The notes under the pieces: generated by a model
Told to the model about the DNA's origin: nothing
Seen by the model: the letters and a program-made list of their open reading frames with translations, nothing else
Database searches by the model: none
Assembly (NCBI GenBank): GCA_037178625.1
Contig: CM074144.1
Location: 1-64,000 of the forward strand
From: Skeletonema tropicum
Taxonomy: Eukaryota; Bacillariophyta; Thalassiosirophyceae; Thalassiosirales; Thalassiosiraceae
Length of the DNA stretch: 64,000 bases
Reading direction: 5' to 3'
In this document: in pieces, positions 1 through 11,833 of the stretch
How positions within the stretch are numbered: the stretch's first letter is position 1
Layout: every line of letters begins with the position of its first letter
Position numbers and translations under genes: made by a program

Positions 1-946
1 TGAAATCTCAAAAGTGGGAAAAGCCCATGTACACATCCATCTTTTGTGATGTTCCATGGGTGAAATCTCAAAAGTGGGAAAAGCCCATGTACATATCCAT
101 CCGCGATCACTACTACAGCCCTACTTACTACAGCCCCCAACGCACCGCGCACCACACCAACACACCTCAACACATAGGTTTGTTATATCTTGTTTTTTTG
201 CAGTCTAGTACCACCTATATTTCAGCACCTTATATTATACAGCCCATTTTTAGTATTTCTTCTTTGTCCTTATTTTTTTGTGTTACTAGAGAATGTCAGC
301 ACCTTATATTCGGAATTCCACATGTAGTCTTCTGTTAGGTTTCTAAATCGTTTATTGCACTGGTACTTATCAGAACCAATGTTCTATTTTTAATAGTTTA
401 TCACACTGGTACTTACCAGAACCAATGTTCTATTCTTAATAGTTTATTGCACTGGTACTTACCAGAACCAATGTTATAATCTCAACCAAAATGTTTCGAC
501 CTGTGGAGTACTAAACAGTGAACAAAGTAAATGCTATGAATCAATTACTGAATGGATTTTATGGCTACTTTGTATCATGGTGAAAAACGTGAGGCTCGGC
601 GATGCAGAATTCTTGCTGGATCGGAATTCTGACACTGCTCGGAGTCGATCGAGAAACGAGAAAGAATCTCGGATACAAAGAAGTATCAGAGTTCAAACTC
701 TGGTATTCCCGAGTGGTAAACGATGAGACTAGCACACCCTTGCCGAGACTTCTTTCTTGCGTTCATTGAGTTCTGTGATAACGCTGGGAGAAGACAATAT
801 TTCTGGGCGGATGTTTCGATGGTGTGCGCCTGGATGATGTTTGGTCCAGTAGTCAGCATAGTTCATTCGACCTGGGCGCCAATAGATGCGGAATTGTTTG
901 AGAGTTTCTCTATCTCGTAGCCTTGAAGTTGCTACATGACAACCTA
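1..946 (-). mobile_element. Ty1/copia retroelement fragment, copy 1 (terminal region plus RNase H tail)
   Basis: Positions 1-919 repeat 13075-13993 essentially base for base. The minus strand at 729-919 encodes the tail of a copia RNase H (motif FRIYWRPGRMNYADYWTKHH). The rest is probably LTR or untranslated sequence, with a 60-bp tandem unit at 1-120 and three short repeats around TGCACTGGTACTTACCAGAACC (about 355-470). The match to copy 2 stops at about 919, where RNase H coding is cut off. Exact LTR borders could not be fixed, and the window edge truncates the element. Confidence 0.75.
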
Positions 947-2283
947 TGACAGAAGAAAGAAGTTGTGGTTGTGTCTGGGGGTGCGATCTGGAAAATAAAG
1001 AGCTACTTCTGTAGGGATATTCGTTATCACTTAGCATAGAAGATATGTAATGTCGCCCCTTGCGGGCCCACCTGAATGACGTACTTTAAAATTTCTGTTA
1101 CATGTAAGAAGTTGTGTCTGTTTTCGACCTTGGACCTTGTTCTACATCATACAAGATGAATAGATCGGAATTTCGGGTTGGCATTCGCATCATGGTTGGC
1201 AGGGAATCGGGTCTTGCTTCAAGGTTTGTCAAGGTTCGCATAGGTAAGTAATGGTTGGAATGCATGGAATCGGGTCTTGGTTTCATTTTTTGCAATACAT
1301 AGGTGTACGTGTCACGTGTCCACTCCACGTCACCAACAGAATCAGAATTCTGATCCTATCTTCAACTTCAACTATTGGTTGGCAGGGAATCCGGTCTTGG
1401 TTTGATTTTTTGCTTGCAGCATGGAGCTTGTCTATCGTACTCGTCTCATTCTCATAATGTTTTTCATGAGCACGAAGCAAGGTGAGTTAGGGTTAGGGTT
1501 AGGTGTTGTAGTTGTACCCACACATGTAGGTAGAGGTGGAGCGTCAGGTTGGTCATTCATGCTACTTTCTGCCTCTGTGCCTGTGCATCTCATCTGATTG
1601 CCTCTTGAGTTTGAGTGGCTGAGCTGAGGCTGAGTGGGAGTGGCCGGCAGCTGTAAATTTGTGCATTCGACGTTGAAGAGTCATCTTGTGCGCAGCAGAT
1701 GCGACGATGAATATGAATACTTCCTTAGCCTTAGTCGAGTTGTATGTTGAGCATGTGCCCCACAGCCACAGCCATTTCAGCCACTCCAAACACATCAAGA
1801 TCAAGATCAAGATAGTCAACTCCCTCACCCTCATTTTGTGTCGGTATGGAGTTTTCTAGGCATTCCATCGAGTCTCTATGTCTATGTCTATGCGCCATCG
1901 AAACGTCCATTGACATTGAGAATCCCAACCCCATCATTACATCAAGTCAAGTTCGATGTGGGTGTGGGGTGACGCGACAGTGAGGTGGCGAAGTTTGCTT
2001 GTGATAGAATTGATCGCTCTGTGGAGGGCATTTCATCAAGAATGCACTTGTCATAGACTCATCCATCGAGAGGAAGAGTACCCAACAACGCATCAAGTTC
2101 AATTGATGCCAATGATGAATGATGATGATGTCGATGTTGATTCATTTCTTCTATTATTATTGACCCAAATCATTCTCTACTATTATTACATCTCACACAT
2201 TGATCACTCATACTCTTCTCTGTGTAATAATGATGCAGGTATACTAAAACACAACCTCACAACTATCTACCACCAACACCACA
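947..2283. other. Intergenic region with a short interstitial telomere-like tract
   Basis: No convincing gene is seen. The tract at 1487-1503 is 2.8 copies of TTAGGG. Two diverged copies of a segment containing GGAATC(G/C)GGTCTTG lie near 1205-1410. The remainder is low-complexity GATGAT and TTATTA sequence leading to the next gene. Confidence 0.6.
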
Positions 2284-3993
2284 ATGCGATTCTCCTCTCC
2301 ATCTCCCGTCCACTCGGTTCTTCTCTTCCTTGGTATGTCCTCTCAGGTTCATGCTACTTCTGATTCATGTCTTCGCGTCGTCACAAGCACCAGCTCTGGA
2401 TATCTCAATATGTTCGTCAACTCAGGTGATGGAAGTGGATATGTGGAGGTAACTGAAAGAGCTTTTTTTTCAAATGGCGAGACTGTTTTGGAAGAGTGCT
2501 ACACAGGGCTTATTGGGGTTCAAGTGCAAAATGCAGAACTCGATGGCTGGGCCGGGAGTATCGAGGCTTCGGTCGATGGCGGTATTACTTATTCTCCAAT
2601 GGTGTGCGAAGACAAATGCACTCCTGCTGGTGGAGCTACATCTTCTATTGCTGTCGATGGGGATGCCTCTCTGTGGGATGCTGATGCGGTCCAATGTTTG
2701 AATGGAGAGACTTGTACTCTGGCTCTGGAAGGGAGTCCAACAGAGTCTTCAACAAACTCTCCAACAGCCAATCCTTCAAAACCTCCTTCTCCAGGACCAA
2801 CCAATCTACCAACTCCAGGACCCTCACATTCTCCAACGAATTCTCCAACAAACTCTCCAACAGCCAATCCTTCAAAACCTCCTTCTCCAGGACCAACCAA
2901 TCTACCAACTCCAGGACCCTCACATTCTCCAACGAATTCTCCAACAAACTCTCCAACACCTGCAATTGAGAGCTGGGACCTTGAGCTTACTTCTGTCGAC
3001 AGCAACTTTGACAATGGTAGTGGAAGTGAAATCACCCTAACCTACAAGATTGGGGAAGGTCGCAAGTTCGGATTCACCGTACTCAAGAAAGGATGCAAGG
3101 AAGCAATTGATAGTGCCATCATCATCCCCACCAACTCTACTTCTCCCCACGAGAATGATCCTTCCCTTGACAACCTTAGTGTCTTTTTGGACGTGAAGAA
3201 GGATACAATTGTGGGCAGTAACATCTGGAATCCTGATAGCAACTTTCTTGAGTTTTGTTTCAGTCTTTGGTTGCTTTCTAGCTCCAGTGCCAGTGGTAAT
3301 GTTGTCAAGAAACTTGATCATGACTTTGGTATTGAACTCTTATTTGATACTGCCTTTGAAACTGTTGATGAAGCCCAGTTTGGTCAGATTACCCTTGGTT
3401 CCAATCAGACTGATGCGCAGGTGGATAACTACATTGAGGCGTGTACTTGTGACAGCAAGGAATCTTTTGAATGCAACCAAAACGTTCTTGGTCCTAACGA
3501 CTTCTTAAATGTTTGCATCATTTCTCTCGCTGAAGAAGTCGAGATTGATTTCCTTGATAGCCTCAAGATGGTTCAAGAAGAAAAGACGTTGGATATTGTG
3601 TGGAACAAGACTCTTGTTGACAGCTCCATCTCCTCCAAGTCCAAGGTTGCACTCAAGAATGGTGTTCACGTCGCTTCAGTCATTCCTGCTCGCTTCTTCA
3701 GCTACGAGTCGTCTTCCACTGCTCAAGTATCTGGTGTTGTGTTCCTCAAGCTTGCTGAAGGTCGTCGTCGCCTAGCTGTTGAGATTGATGATTCTACTTC
3801 ATCTGCTCCTGCTACTGGTGCTCGTATGTTGCAAAGTGTTGCTGGTGACCAGGAATCTGCGTTTGCTATGGAAGTTCAGCTTGAGAAGAATGAGTTGGGA
3901 GCTGGCGCTGAATCCAGCAGTGCTATTTATGCAGTCATGAATGTTGCTGCTGTTGTTACTGCTACTGCTGCTATTTCAATGATGTTGTGGTAG
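2284..3993 (+). CDS. Secreted Pro/Ser/Thr-rich surface protein, 569 aa, diatom type
   Basis: The ATG at 2284 opens a 569-aa ORF with no intron. The start is followed by a hydrophobic signal peptide (about residues 10-25, VLLFLGMSS then VHATSD). A cysteine-containing domain (about 28-150) follows, then a mucin-like Pro/Ser/Thr tract (about 151-226) with two exact 32-residue repeats (2755-2946) ending in NSPTNSPT. A second globular region (about 230-520) holds several cysteines and N-glycosylation sequons. The C-terminus is a short hydrophobic helix ending at the last residue (VMNVAAVVTATAAISMMLW), which suits a GPI signal or membrane anchor. It is probably a cell-surface or wall protein; no enzyme motif was recognised. 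Codon use and the open frame support a real gene. Confidence 0.85.
   Translation: MRFSSPSPVHSVLLFLGMSSQVHATSDSCLRVVTSTSSGYLNMFVNSGDGSGYVEVTERAFFSNGETVLEECYTGLIGVQVQNAELDGWAGSIEASVDGGITYSPMVCEDKCTPAGGATSSIAVDGDASLWDADAVQCLNGETCTLALEGSPTESSTNSPTANPSKPPSPGPTNLPTPGPSHSPTNSPTNSPTANPSKPPSPGPTNLPTPGPSHSPTNSPTNSPTPAIESWDLELTSVDSNFDNGSGSEITLTYKIGEGRKFGFTVLKKGCKEAIDSAIIIPTNSTSPHENDPSLDNLSVFLDVKKDTIVGSNIWNPDSNFLEFCFSLWLLSSSSASGNVVKKLDHDFGIELLFDTAFETVDEAQFGQITLGSNQTDAQVDNYIEACTCDSKESFECNQNVLGPNDFLNVCIISLAEEVEIDFLDSLKMVQEEKTLDIVWNKTLVDSSISSKSKVALKNGVHVASVIPARFFSYESSSTAQVSGVVFLKLAEGRRRLAVEIDDSTSSAPATGARMLQSVAGDQESAFAMEVQLEKNELGAGAESSSAIYAVMNVAAVVTATAAISMMLW
2755..2950 (+). repeat. Two-copy 96-bp in-frame tandem repeat encoding NSPT-rich linker
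   Basis: The unit starting at 2755 recurs at 2851 with period 96, a multiple of three, so the reading frame is kept. It lies in the Pro/Ser linker of the secreted protein and is a likely site of length polymorphism. Confidence 0.9.
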
Positions 3994-5394
3994 GGTGCAT
4001 TGGTACCAGTTGAAGATTTAAAACTTGAGATCAAGATGGGTCTCAAGTGCGGGGGGCGGGGGGAGACTCATTCAATCTGCGATGAGGTACATGACATTGA
4101 TACACAGTGCATGGACATGGATTATGGATTTGATATCTTGTTTATAATGCAGAAATAAATGAGTAAAATAAATATCTCTCTCACTAACAGCACGTACTGT
4201 GAGAGGAGCGAGCTAGTGAGAGGTTTCTACGAAGGGTCGGTCTCAAACGTTCAAGCGGCCTCGCTCTCCATGAAGTCATCTCATACTCATAGATAACTCT
4301 CATCAACAACTCTTCCCATTGCTATGATCACACCATGACTCGCATCCTCGCCGCCACATCCACAAACAATAAAAGCATCCTCTCTCCATCTCCAAAGACT
4401 CTCCAAGATGAAGCCCATCCAGCAGCCGCTCCCATCGGTTCAAAGAAGTTCTGCCACAACTGAAGCATATCCAAAAACTACAAGAAGCGGAGACAGATGC
4501 ACAGCCTGTATTCAACAAAATCTGACTTATAAGCAGACTAAGACACCGCGTCAGAATGAAGCAGCTATCTGTTACAGCGGTTTTGAACGGAAGATATGAT
4601 ATCTTCAACTTTAAGTTGAGCATATGAAAGTGAAAGTGCGATGGCGATGGTTTGATATATGGGATCTTGAAATGCTAGAGGGAGATTGCCCTTACCCTTA
4701 CTCAAACTCAAAGAGTTGGAACTGGTTGGTGTAAGAATGTTGTCGCCTGACTGGCAACATCAAGAGGTTGAGAGCGATACGATATACAATTGAGAAGGTG
4801 ATCATTTACAACTGGATCTAGTCGACTTTCTCCACGTTTGGAGCGTTTAAATCTTAATACTTCCGTTAGAGGGGATATTCGCCATGGAAAGCTGGCGTTT
4901 GCCAAGGTACCTCGTTTCATGCAAACAATCCATTTGCTCTTGCAAAACGTGATCATCGAAAGAGAGTGTTGTTCAACAGAGTTTCACGTCCACGACTCAC
5001 TGAGTACTGAACTGAGTACAATCGTATCTGTGACGCGGGAAAACACGTACAACAATTTGCTCAAAAAGTAGTTTCAAATAATAAGATACTCAAGTCTCAG
5101 TCTCAGACAATAAGTTAATATAATATATAGGTATTCAGTCAATGTAAATAATGTTGACCTTGTCCCTTGTCCTCGTTGTCGAATTCAGTATCACAATCAT
5201 ACAATCATGACTTCCCCCGCGCTCCTTGACAATTGTTGCTTTCTTTTTAACACTCCATTGCTTCGTTTTTTTCAATATGAAAGTCACAATCATCTTGTCT
5301 CCTAATGAAATCCACTCAATCAACCATCACCTCGACACACACACTCTCAACCTCTCTCAACCTCCATCATATCTATCTCTCATCTATCATCGAT
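3994..5394. other. Intergenic region, nothing recognised
   Basis: This is the 3' flank of the secreted-protein gene, with a G-rich run at 4051-4066. Short ORFs (about 4303-4623, 4708-5071) have no recognisable motif and overlap each other on both strands. No RNA gene or repeat of note was seen. Confidence 0.5.
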
Positions 5395-5932
5395 CTACAC
5401 CACCGTCCCCCTATCCTTCGGAGCCTCATAAGACCCCCTTCCCCCCTCTCCATCAATATCCTCACTATAATCCCCAATCGGCACCTTTTGATCCAAAATC
5501 TCACTCCGATGACTCGCCAACGTCGCCGCAAACGCCCCCAACAACAAACTCTGCACCAAACAAACAAAACTCGTAAACCGCTCCCCATGCACACTCATCC
5601 CCTCAGCCTGCCGATCATCGATATATCCCAAAATGAGCAAAAACAGCAAAAAGAACATTTGACTCGCCGCGCAGACGGCCCCCATGAAGAATCCGACGGC
5701 TACCGAAGTTTGAAATTTGCGCATGATGATGGTCCCGCCAATACAGAGAGAGAGGAGGACGAGGGAGGACCACAGGGAGATGAAGGCTTCTGTGCCGCCG
5801 CGGTTGGACATGGCGAAGATTGAGATGAGGACTTGGAGTATTGCTATGCCTAGGATGAAGTACCTGATATGATGTTGTGTTTAGAAAGTTGGAATTGTGA
5901 GCACATCGAAATTTGAAGAATTACATCATCAT
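5395..5932 (-). CDS. Four-helix membrane protein, 158 aa, two exons
   Basis: The long exon (5395-5863) is open upstream of its first internal ATG and encodes a hydrophobic helix there (YFILGIAILQVLISIFAM). A short first exon, 5925-5932, supplies the start: the intron at 5864-5924 has GTAATT and ATATCAG ends, and splicing gives 477 coding nt, an exact multiple of three. The protein has four hydrophobic segments (about residues 4-20, 31-50, 58-82 and 104-120) and an acidic/polar cytosolic-looking tail. The topology is MARVEL-like, but no family signature was recognised. The tiny first exon is inferred; the alternative is a start at the ATG at 5811. Confidence 0.6.
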
Positions 5933-6342
5933 GTGTTTGCGGTCAATCGATAGCCATCAAATCACTGCAAGGGCCACTGAAATAACTCGTTTGCAATCAA
6001 TCGACGCTCTTTTGGCTGTAAAGTTATCGGATTCAGAGCTGTAGCGCATCATAATAATGAGTGTCATGCCGTCTTGTCTCTCCAGAGATCGTTGCAATTA
6101 TTTTCTGACCCGCTCTTGACAGCAAATATAGCGCAGCCGAATAGTGCAACAATTATAATTCGGCAGTCTCATATTCATCGTGTATATAATATATATATAT
6201 ATATATATATTTGACAACCGCATCTCCAACTATCCACTCGATCGAGGCGAGGCAGACACACAACTCATATGTAACTTCCAATGACGACGCCCTCTAATTA
6301 TAATTTAAGCACTCACCACCACCCTAAACAAATTGCTTTTTT
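5933..6342. other. Intergenic region with (TA)n and the left stub of a subtelomeric module
   Basis: A (TA)n microsatellite lies at about 6183-6211. Positions 6323-6342 (CCCTAAACAAATTGC followed by T's) are the first bases of the subtelomeric module, whose remainder resumes at 11927. The transposon at 6343-11921 therefore split the module. Confidence 0.7.
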
Positions 6343-6430
6343 GGGGCTACGTTGGGCACGGCTTTTCTGGGCACGGGTTGGGCACGCCCTATGATGTGAC
6401 GATTCTGCCACGTCACCATACCACGCTCTC
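6343..6430. repeat. Left terminal inverted repeat of MULE (88 bp)
   Basis: It begins GGGGCTACGTTGGGCACGGC and is an exact reverse complement of 11834-11921. The heptamer GGGCACG occurs three times within the first 45 bp, a plausible array of transposase binding sites. Confidence 0.95.
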
Positions 6431-6674
6431 CCACCACCCCTTCTTTCCACCACAAGCCCCGCACACAGTCAAAGTTAGATACCCCAGTAACTACATCATA
6501 AGCCATAAAGTCACCGCGGCAACACCAACTAGCATAAATCATAGTCACTACAGCAAAACACTACCGCTCATTCCACTTTCGTCGTCAGATTTTTTCGTAT
6601 TCTTGCCGCTGCTTCAATAATTGGTCATCTACGACCTATCGAATTTACACACAACATACCTTACAAACAAATCA

Positions 6675-7955
6675 ATGTTGGTCGATTATTATGACCTACA
6701 TCGATTCGAGTTGTTCCAGCAGAAGGTTCGCCGATACGGTGGCGAAGCAGCCGTCCGTCATGACTATAATATTTACAACAGAAAATACACTCCTCCACAA
6801 TTGAAGGATCAAATGAAAAGCGGCAACTATTTACATAATCAGAACCTGAAATGGTGGCGGACAATAAACAAGAACAAACCTTCACCAAAAAAAATATCAT
6901 TTTTGTCATCATCATTGCAATATGACTCCAAAAGAGACAACAAACGGAAGGCGATGGAACTTGACAATTCAACTGTTTCATTTCAGTTCAACAAAGTCAC
7001 AGCAAAGAAGAAACGTAAAGCGGGGAAACACAAAGCACAACTCACCGCCAAACATTTAACTAACTCTCCTGCACCCCTCATTACACCACAATATGGGGAC
7101 TTTGTTGAGGTTGAATTCTCCTCCAATTCAAGCGTTTATGTTCTTTATGCTCGCGCAGATAGCGAATGCCCCCTGCTTCGTGACATACATGAATGCTGCT
7201 ATAAAGGAGCCGGAAATACTCTTGACAATTCTCTTGATGCTTTGCCCAAAAGAGCTTGGGAACAAGACAACCATGCTGGTGGGGGATATGCAGCATTTGG
7301 GATTGGATCCATGGATAAAAGACAAACTGGGCCCTTCTTTCTTATGAATCATCAATATGAAAAGGCAAAAGCTATTACTTCCTCTCTCTCTTCCATCTTT
7401 GGTAGAGTTGCGGCAGCCTTGCTGAACTACACACCTAATGTATTTAGGGAGAATGAAAAAATTAAGAGCATAAATGCAAACTTCTCTTTCCCACCAATTG
7501 GTTGCCAAGGTGCAGTTGGCTGGATGGCAAATCAAGTTGCGATTCGCCGCATAGGCAAGGGATGCCAGAAGAATGCAATGATAGAAGACAGTGTTGTGGC
7601 ATTGCACGCTGACACCGGGGATTTGAGTACAATGCACCCGCTTGTATACATACCGCGCGGTGGTCCAGATGGAAGAGGTGGAATTATAGCAGATTCCCAC
7701 TTGGTCATTGCGGAAAGCGAGACTGGTGGCAAATACATTCAAATCGAGACAAATGTGAGAGATACTGTCTGTATAGTGGTCTTCAATAGCGCACTGAATT
7801 TGCATGGGTTGGTCCAATCATCCCCTGAAGGTGAAACTGAAGATGCCTGGAGCACGAGGCTCATTCCATTCATTACAAAGCAAATGTATAACTTCATGTT
7901 AAAGAACAAATCTGCAGCGCCAATTGATAAGTTTAATGTTCTAAGAGTAAAGTAA
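6675..7955 (+). CDS. MULE accessory protein, possible 2OG-Fe(II) dioxygenase (TET/JBP-like), 426 aa
   Basis: The first ATG of the open frame is at 6675. The N-terminus is basic, with a likely nuclear signal at about residues 112-125 (KVTAKKKRKAGKHK). The C-terminal third resembles the double-stranded beta-helix of 2-oxoglutarate/Fe(II) dioxygenases: H311-x-D313 in VALHADTGDLS, a GG-containing strand (GRGGIIADSHLVI), a distal H377 in LNLHG and R395 in STRLIPF, 18 residues later. That order and spacing (HxD, about 64 residues, H, 18 residues, R) matches TET/JBP-type nucleic-acid oxygenases. The assignment rests on motifs only. The gene converges on the transposase, 272 bp apart, inside the same inverted repeats, so it is element-borne. 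A role in modifying DNA of the element or host is inference. Confidence 0.55.
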   Translation: MLVDYYDLHRFELFQQKVRRYGGEAAVRHDYNIYNRKYTPPQLKDQMKSGNYLHNQNLKWWRTINKNKPSPKKISFLSSSLQYDSKRDNKRKAMELDNSTVSFQFNKVTAKKKRKAGKHKAQLTAKHLTNSPAPLITPQYGDFVEVEFSSNSSVYVLYARADSECPLLRDIHECCYKGAGNTLDNSLDALPKRAWEQDNHAGGGYAAFGIGSMDKRQTGPFFLMNHQYEKAKAITSSLSSIFGRVAAALLNYTPNVFRENEKIKSINANFSFPPIGCQGAVGWMANQVAIRRIGKGCQKNAMIEDSVVALHADTGDLSTMHPLVYIPRGGPDGRGGIIADSHLVIAESETGGKYIQIETNVRDTVCIVVFNSALNLHGLVQSSPEGETEDAWSTRLIPFITKQMYNFMLKNKSAAPIDKFNVLRVK

Positions 7956-8227
7956 AACACATCTTTTCCTACGCATATTTGCTCAAACATTGGTACCATA
8001 CTGCCTCTGTAATGTGTGGAGAGAATTTTTTCTCTGAGAATGATCTATTCTATGTCATCTTCATTCCCAGGAATCACTGATTTTGATAGGGGATAAGCAC
8101 CTATTGATTACCCCACCAATCACCCAACCAGTGAATTAGCAACTTTTGTTGCATAAAATGAAATAGTAAAGAAGAATGCTTGTGCTCAAGCCACAAAATT
8201 AAATCAGTTGTCTTTATCTTTACAGAA

Positions 8228-11200
8228 TCATTTTCCATGAAGAAACACGTAATGGCTATTACTTTGTCCTTCTCTTGCCCATAGTGCAACTGTATTATGA
8301 TCGAAATACATGGGTTGACAATCTTTCATGGCCAATCCCCTTAGAATGATATTCGCCTTGTATACCACACTGTTCAAAACAAACACCTTTCCAACAACTT
8401 GAATCCCAATCGCATCCTTTGCAACACAAGGATCAACATCAGCTGTTGATTTTGTTTCGTCCAAAACCGAAACAGTCTCAATCAATCCCCAAGTTGATTT
8501 CACTAATCTTTTCCCAATCTGCTTTGCAGCTGCGCAATTTGCCTTGTTGTGTCCAATACCCTTACAAAGATCACAAGTTGAAATGTGACGTTTTGCCGTA
8601 ACCACTGCTTCCACTCCGCTTATCTTTCTTTTCATGCAAGTTCCACCTTCGCCCCGTTTCCTTGTAGAAGGAAGGATGCCTTGAGGGTTGTTGATGTTAT
8701 TCTTACCATCCGCAACTGTAAGATCAAGGTACGACGCAGCTGCTCCTTTTAATTCTTCTTCCCCGACATTTTGAATATTAGCAATCATGTAATTCACAAC
8801 TGGCAAAAGCTTCTGGTATGTTTCGTTGCTGCGCGATGCAGTACTGGCAAGCTGTTTGAATTTGTCCAACAGAATATTGTGCATTTGAGTCGAATTCAAA
8901 CGTTTCGCTTTCTTTGCTGTATAACGTTTTGCAATCAATGGGTTGGCAACAAGATCTGACACAAATTCCCCTACACCTTCACCGCCAGCAACTTGTACAT
9001 TATCTGTTGCATTAGTATGCAGCTCAACTGCACCAACGACTCCCTTCTCATCTGGCAGATCAAAATCGGCACCCCCAAAATCTGCTGCAGGAGTGTCATC
9101 AATGGAAGAACCACCATTTCTTTGTGGTGCTGGAGAAATTGCAGGGATTGACTTCACTTCGGTATCATTAAGTTTCCAATGATTGTGAAACTGTGAGTCA
9201 TTGAATTCAAAATCGCATACTCGTTGGATGTGCTTGCATGGCTGTCCACTGTTGATGTCCCTTTTGCACCACATGCAGTAATACACACCGTCTCTGAATT
9301 CTACAACCCTCCTTGGTTGTGTCACTCTATCTGGACCTTTTAAATAAACCAAATATGCCTTAGTCACACCTCTTGCCTGTTGCTCAGCAGACAGTACTGC
9401 CATTTCCTCATATGAGTACTCTTGAGCTTCTAGGTTTGTCTTGATGAAGTTATCCACAACTTTGACAGAACATTTCATCGAACATTCTTGAGCCGCTTTT
9501 GTTCGCATGCCTTGGACATCATCATCGTAGACTGCAACTCGTGCTTTGACTCTTTGCTTTCGTTCCTCAGAAGTCTTATCCTCATCTTTCTGAAGGTGTT
9601 GCTGGACGACACCAGTAAAAGAATGAACTTGTCCTCCAAGATGACGTTGGAACGCTGAGAATGATCCCTCGACAACGGAACTTGCCTCCATATCCAGTGT
9701 GAAATTCTCAATTCTCCAAGGATTCCCCCACCGCTCTTTATAAAGGGAAAGTTGCTGAAGATATTCTGCAGCCCCTGGCCATTTGCGGCATGCTTCATTC
9801 AAGCGAACATCCCATTCCTGTTTACATGTGGTGTTCTTCACCAGATGTTGATACACAAAGGACTTGCAATCCGCATAGCCTGGGATGTGTTTCAAATTAC
9901 GAGGGAAATCTAGTCTCATAATATGCCATGTACAGGCACCAAAGAATGTGACAGAAGGGAGAAATCGTTGTATAGGCTCCACACCAACTCCTACAAAAAC
10001 AACAAAGAATTCGGTCGTAAGCAGCTCCTTGCATGATGTTGAGATGCACACATGAACAATGGTGTTGTATACTTACCCAAATCTGACATGGTGGCTTTCA
10101 CAATTTCAGCAGCAAAGGGTGACATACTAACAAGGCTTTGCAGCACCCACGATACAGCTTCATTGCTAGCACACATAGTCATTGCTCCCATTACAGTTTG
10201 AGATTTGCCTTCATGATCTGAAACCATAACATTCCAAAAGCAAAAGTTGCTTGTATTGACACCACTCCTTGTGTCATCAATGAATATCATAGCACCATGT
10301 CTGAGAAGTCTTGCCCTCATCCTACCAGTCTGCCATGCAGTTCCACTGAATCTGTGTTCTGAATCAGTTGTAACTCGACTGTCATATCCATCTACTTCTT
10401 CCTTTAAACCTCTATGCAACATTAGCAGGTTATCAATGCTGTCTTTACTCCCGGCAGAAATCTCATTTGCTAAGTCTTCGTTATGAAGATAGTCAGTCCA
10501 TTGACCTATCTCCTCCTTAGAGCACTCATTTGGTTTCCAATTTTTTATGGGCTCATCATTTAGAAGTCTGTAACGCAAATTGGTAGCCTCTTCCAGTGTT
10601 GCATCCAGAAATCCTGATTGAATCAACCAACTTTTGACATCATCAGTGCCATATCTACGCGCTTTCACTTCTTTACGTAGGTGCGCTAAAGCATAGTCAG
10701 GATATGTTCTCCCTGCTCTCTTCCGTAATGCGAAAATCATCTCCTGGTCATCTCCACCATTACAACCGTTTGTATGCTCTAGAGAGACAGATGTTATACG
10801 GACAATTTCATCATTACGGCATGCGTCATTAGGCATTCTTTCACGTGCAGCACTGATGTGCCACTCACAGCCAGTCTTCAGAGACTGACGAGTTGGCCGG
10901 GCACCCTTGATCCCTTCTTTCTTTTGTGACTTGTGGGTTCCTGATCTAGGACAGGTGTATCGATAGCTAATGTAATTATCTGCTTGCGTTCTTTTGTTTT
11001 CTGTCTTTTTTTGTTTAGGAAACATCCGCACAGTCACGCAATAATCTTCCACTGCTTGTTTGAAGAGTTGTTCCGATGGAAACACATCGTTGTTGTTAAA
11101 AGGTGCAGTGGCAGTGGAGGTATTAGTGGATGTATTGGTGGCCAAATCTAATTCTGCCTCTTCAGTTGGTGAAGTTGTTGTGGTTGTGTTGGTGGGCATA

Positions 11201-11631
11201 TCAATGGTGCCAGTCAGACCGTTTTGCATCGTCATATCAAGAGGTTCGCTTGGGTTTTGTTGAGGAATTAGATGTTGCTGTTGCTGTTGGTTTTGAAAAA
11301 GCGATGCTTGATTGAGAAAAGGTGCAGGTGGTCGAAAATTGATGGGAAAAAGATGCTGAAGCTGATGATGATTATAACTTGGCCACTGATTGTTGGAAGA
11401 TGGCAGAGGAGGAAACAAAGTGGCGAAGTTGCTGTTGTAATGTGGCATTACGCTATGAGCAGCGCCTGTGTCATGCGGATGTTGCATGTTTGTGGAGGTG
11501 GAGGTTGACAAACACGCACCAGAGGAAGAAGCAGGACCAGGATTACCAGGATTCATTAGTAGATTGGTGCTTGGTGACGACCTCCTGCCACTGTTATCGT
11601 TGTTAATATCCTGAGAATGTGCGGATTGCAT
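8228..11631 (-). CDS. MULE transposase, 1105 aa, two exons
   Basis: Exons are 10077-11631 and 8228-9990; the 86-nt intron 9991-10076 has GTAAGT and TTTGTAG ends and splicing gives 3318 coding nt. In order, the protein has a long Asn/Gln/Thr-rich N-terminus (1-170), a FAR1/WRKY-GCM1-like DNA-binding region (about 175-270; CPRSGTHKS and KTGCEWHIS), a MULE DDE catalytic region (about 445-560; MIFIDDTRSG, then MSDLG spanning the splice, then FFGACTWHI), a SWIM-type zinc finger (YYCMWCKRDINSGQPCKHI) and a CCHC zinc knuckle (CDLCKGIGHNKANC). It cuts and pastes the element through the 88-bp inverted repeats. The splice falls inside the catalytic domain, so correct splicing is needed for activity. 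No disabling mutation was seen. Confidence 0.88.
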
Positions 11632-11699
11632 GATGTATTAATGACACTGGTAACACTTAGCTTACTTTATTTTTGTCATTGGCCGCGCTGCAGCAACAT

Positions 11700-11701
<2 letters not shown>

Positions 11702-11779
<78 letters not shown>

Positions 11780-11791
11780 GAGAGAGAGCGC
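11702..11791. repeat. (GA)n microsatellite
   Basis: About 36 consecutive GA units, then GTACATA and a few more GA units, lie between the transposase start and the right inverted repeat. It may belong to the promoter region of the element. Confidence 0.95.
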
Positions 11792-11833
11792 GCCTCTTGT
11801 TGAAAGATAATTCTGCCTTTTAGGGTTAATGGA

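Noticed and set aside
2589..3035. Minus-strand ORFs across the Pro-rich repeat
   Set aside because: Antisense of the NSPT repeat of the secreted protein, open only because of the repeat's composition.
5226..5823. Plus-strand ORFs (116 and 172 aa)
   Set aside because: They are opposite-strand shadows of the four-helix membrane protein, with biased Pro/Thr/Arg composition.
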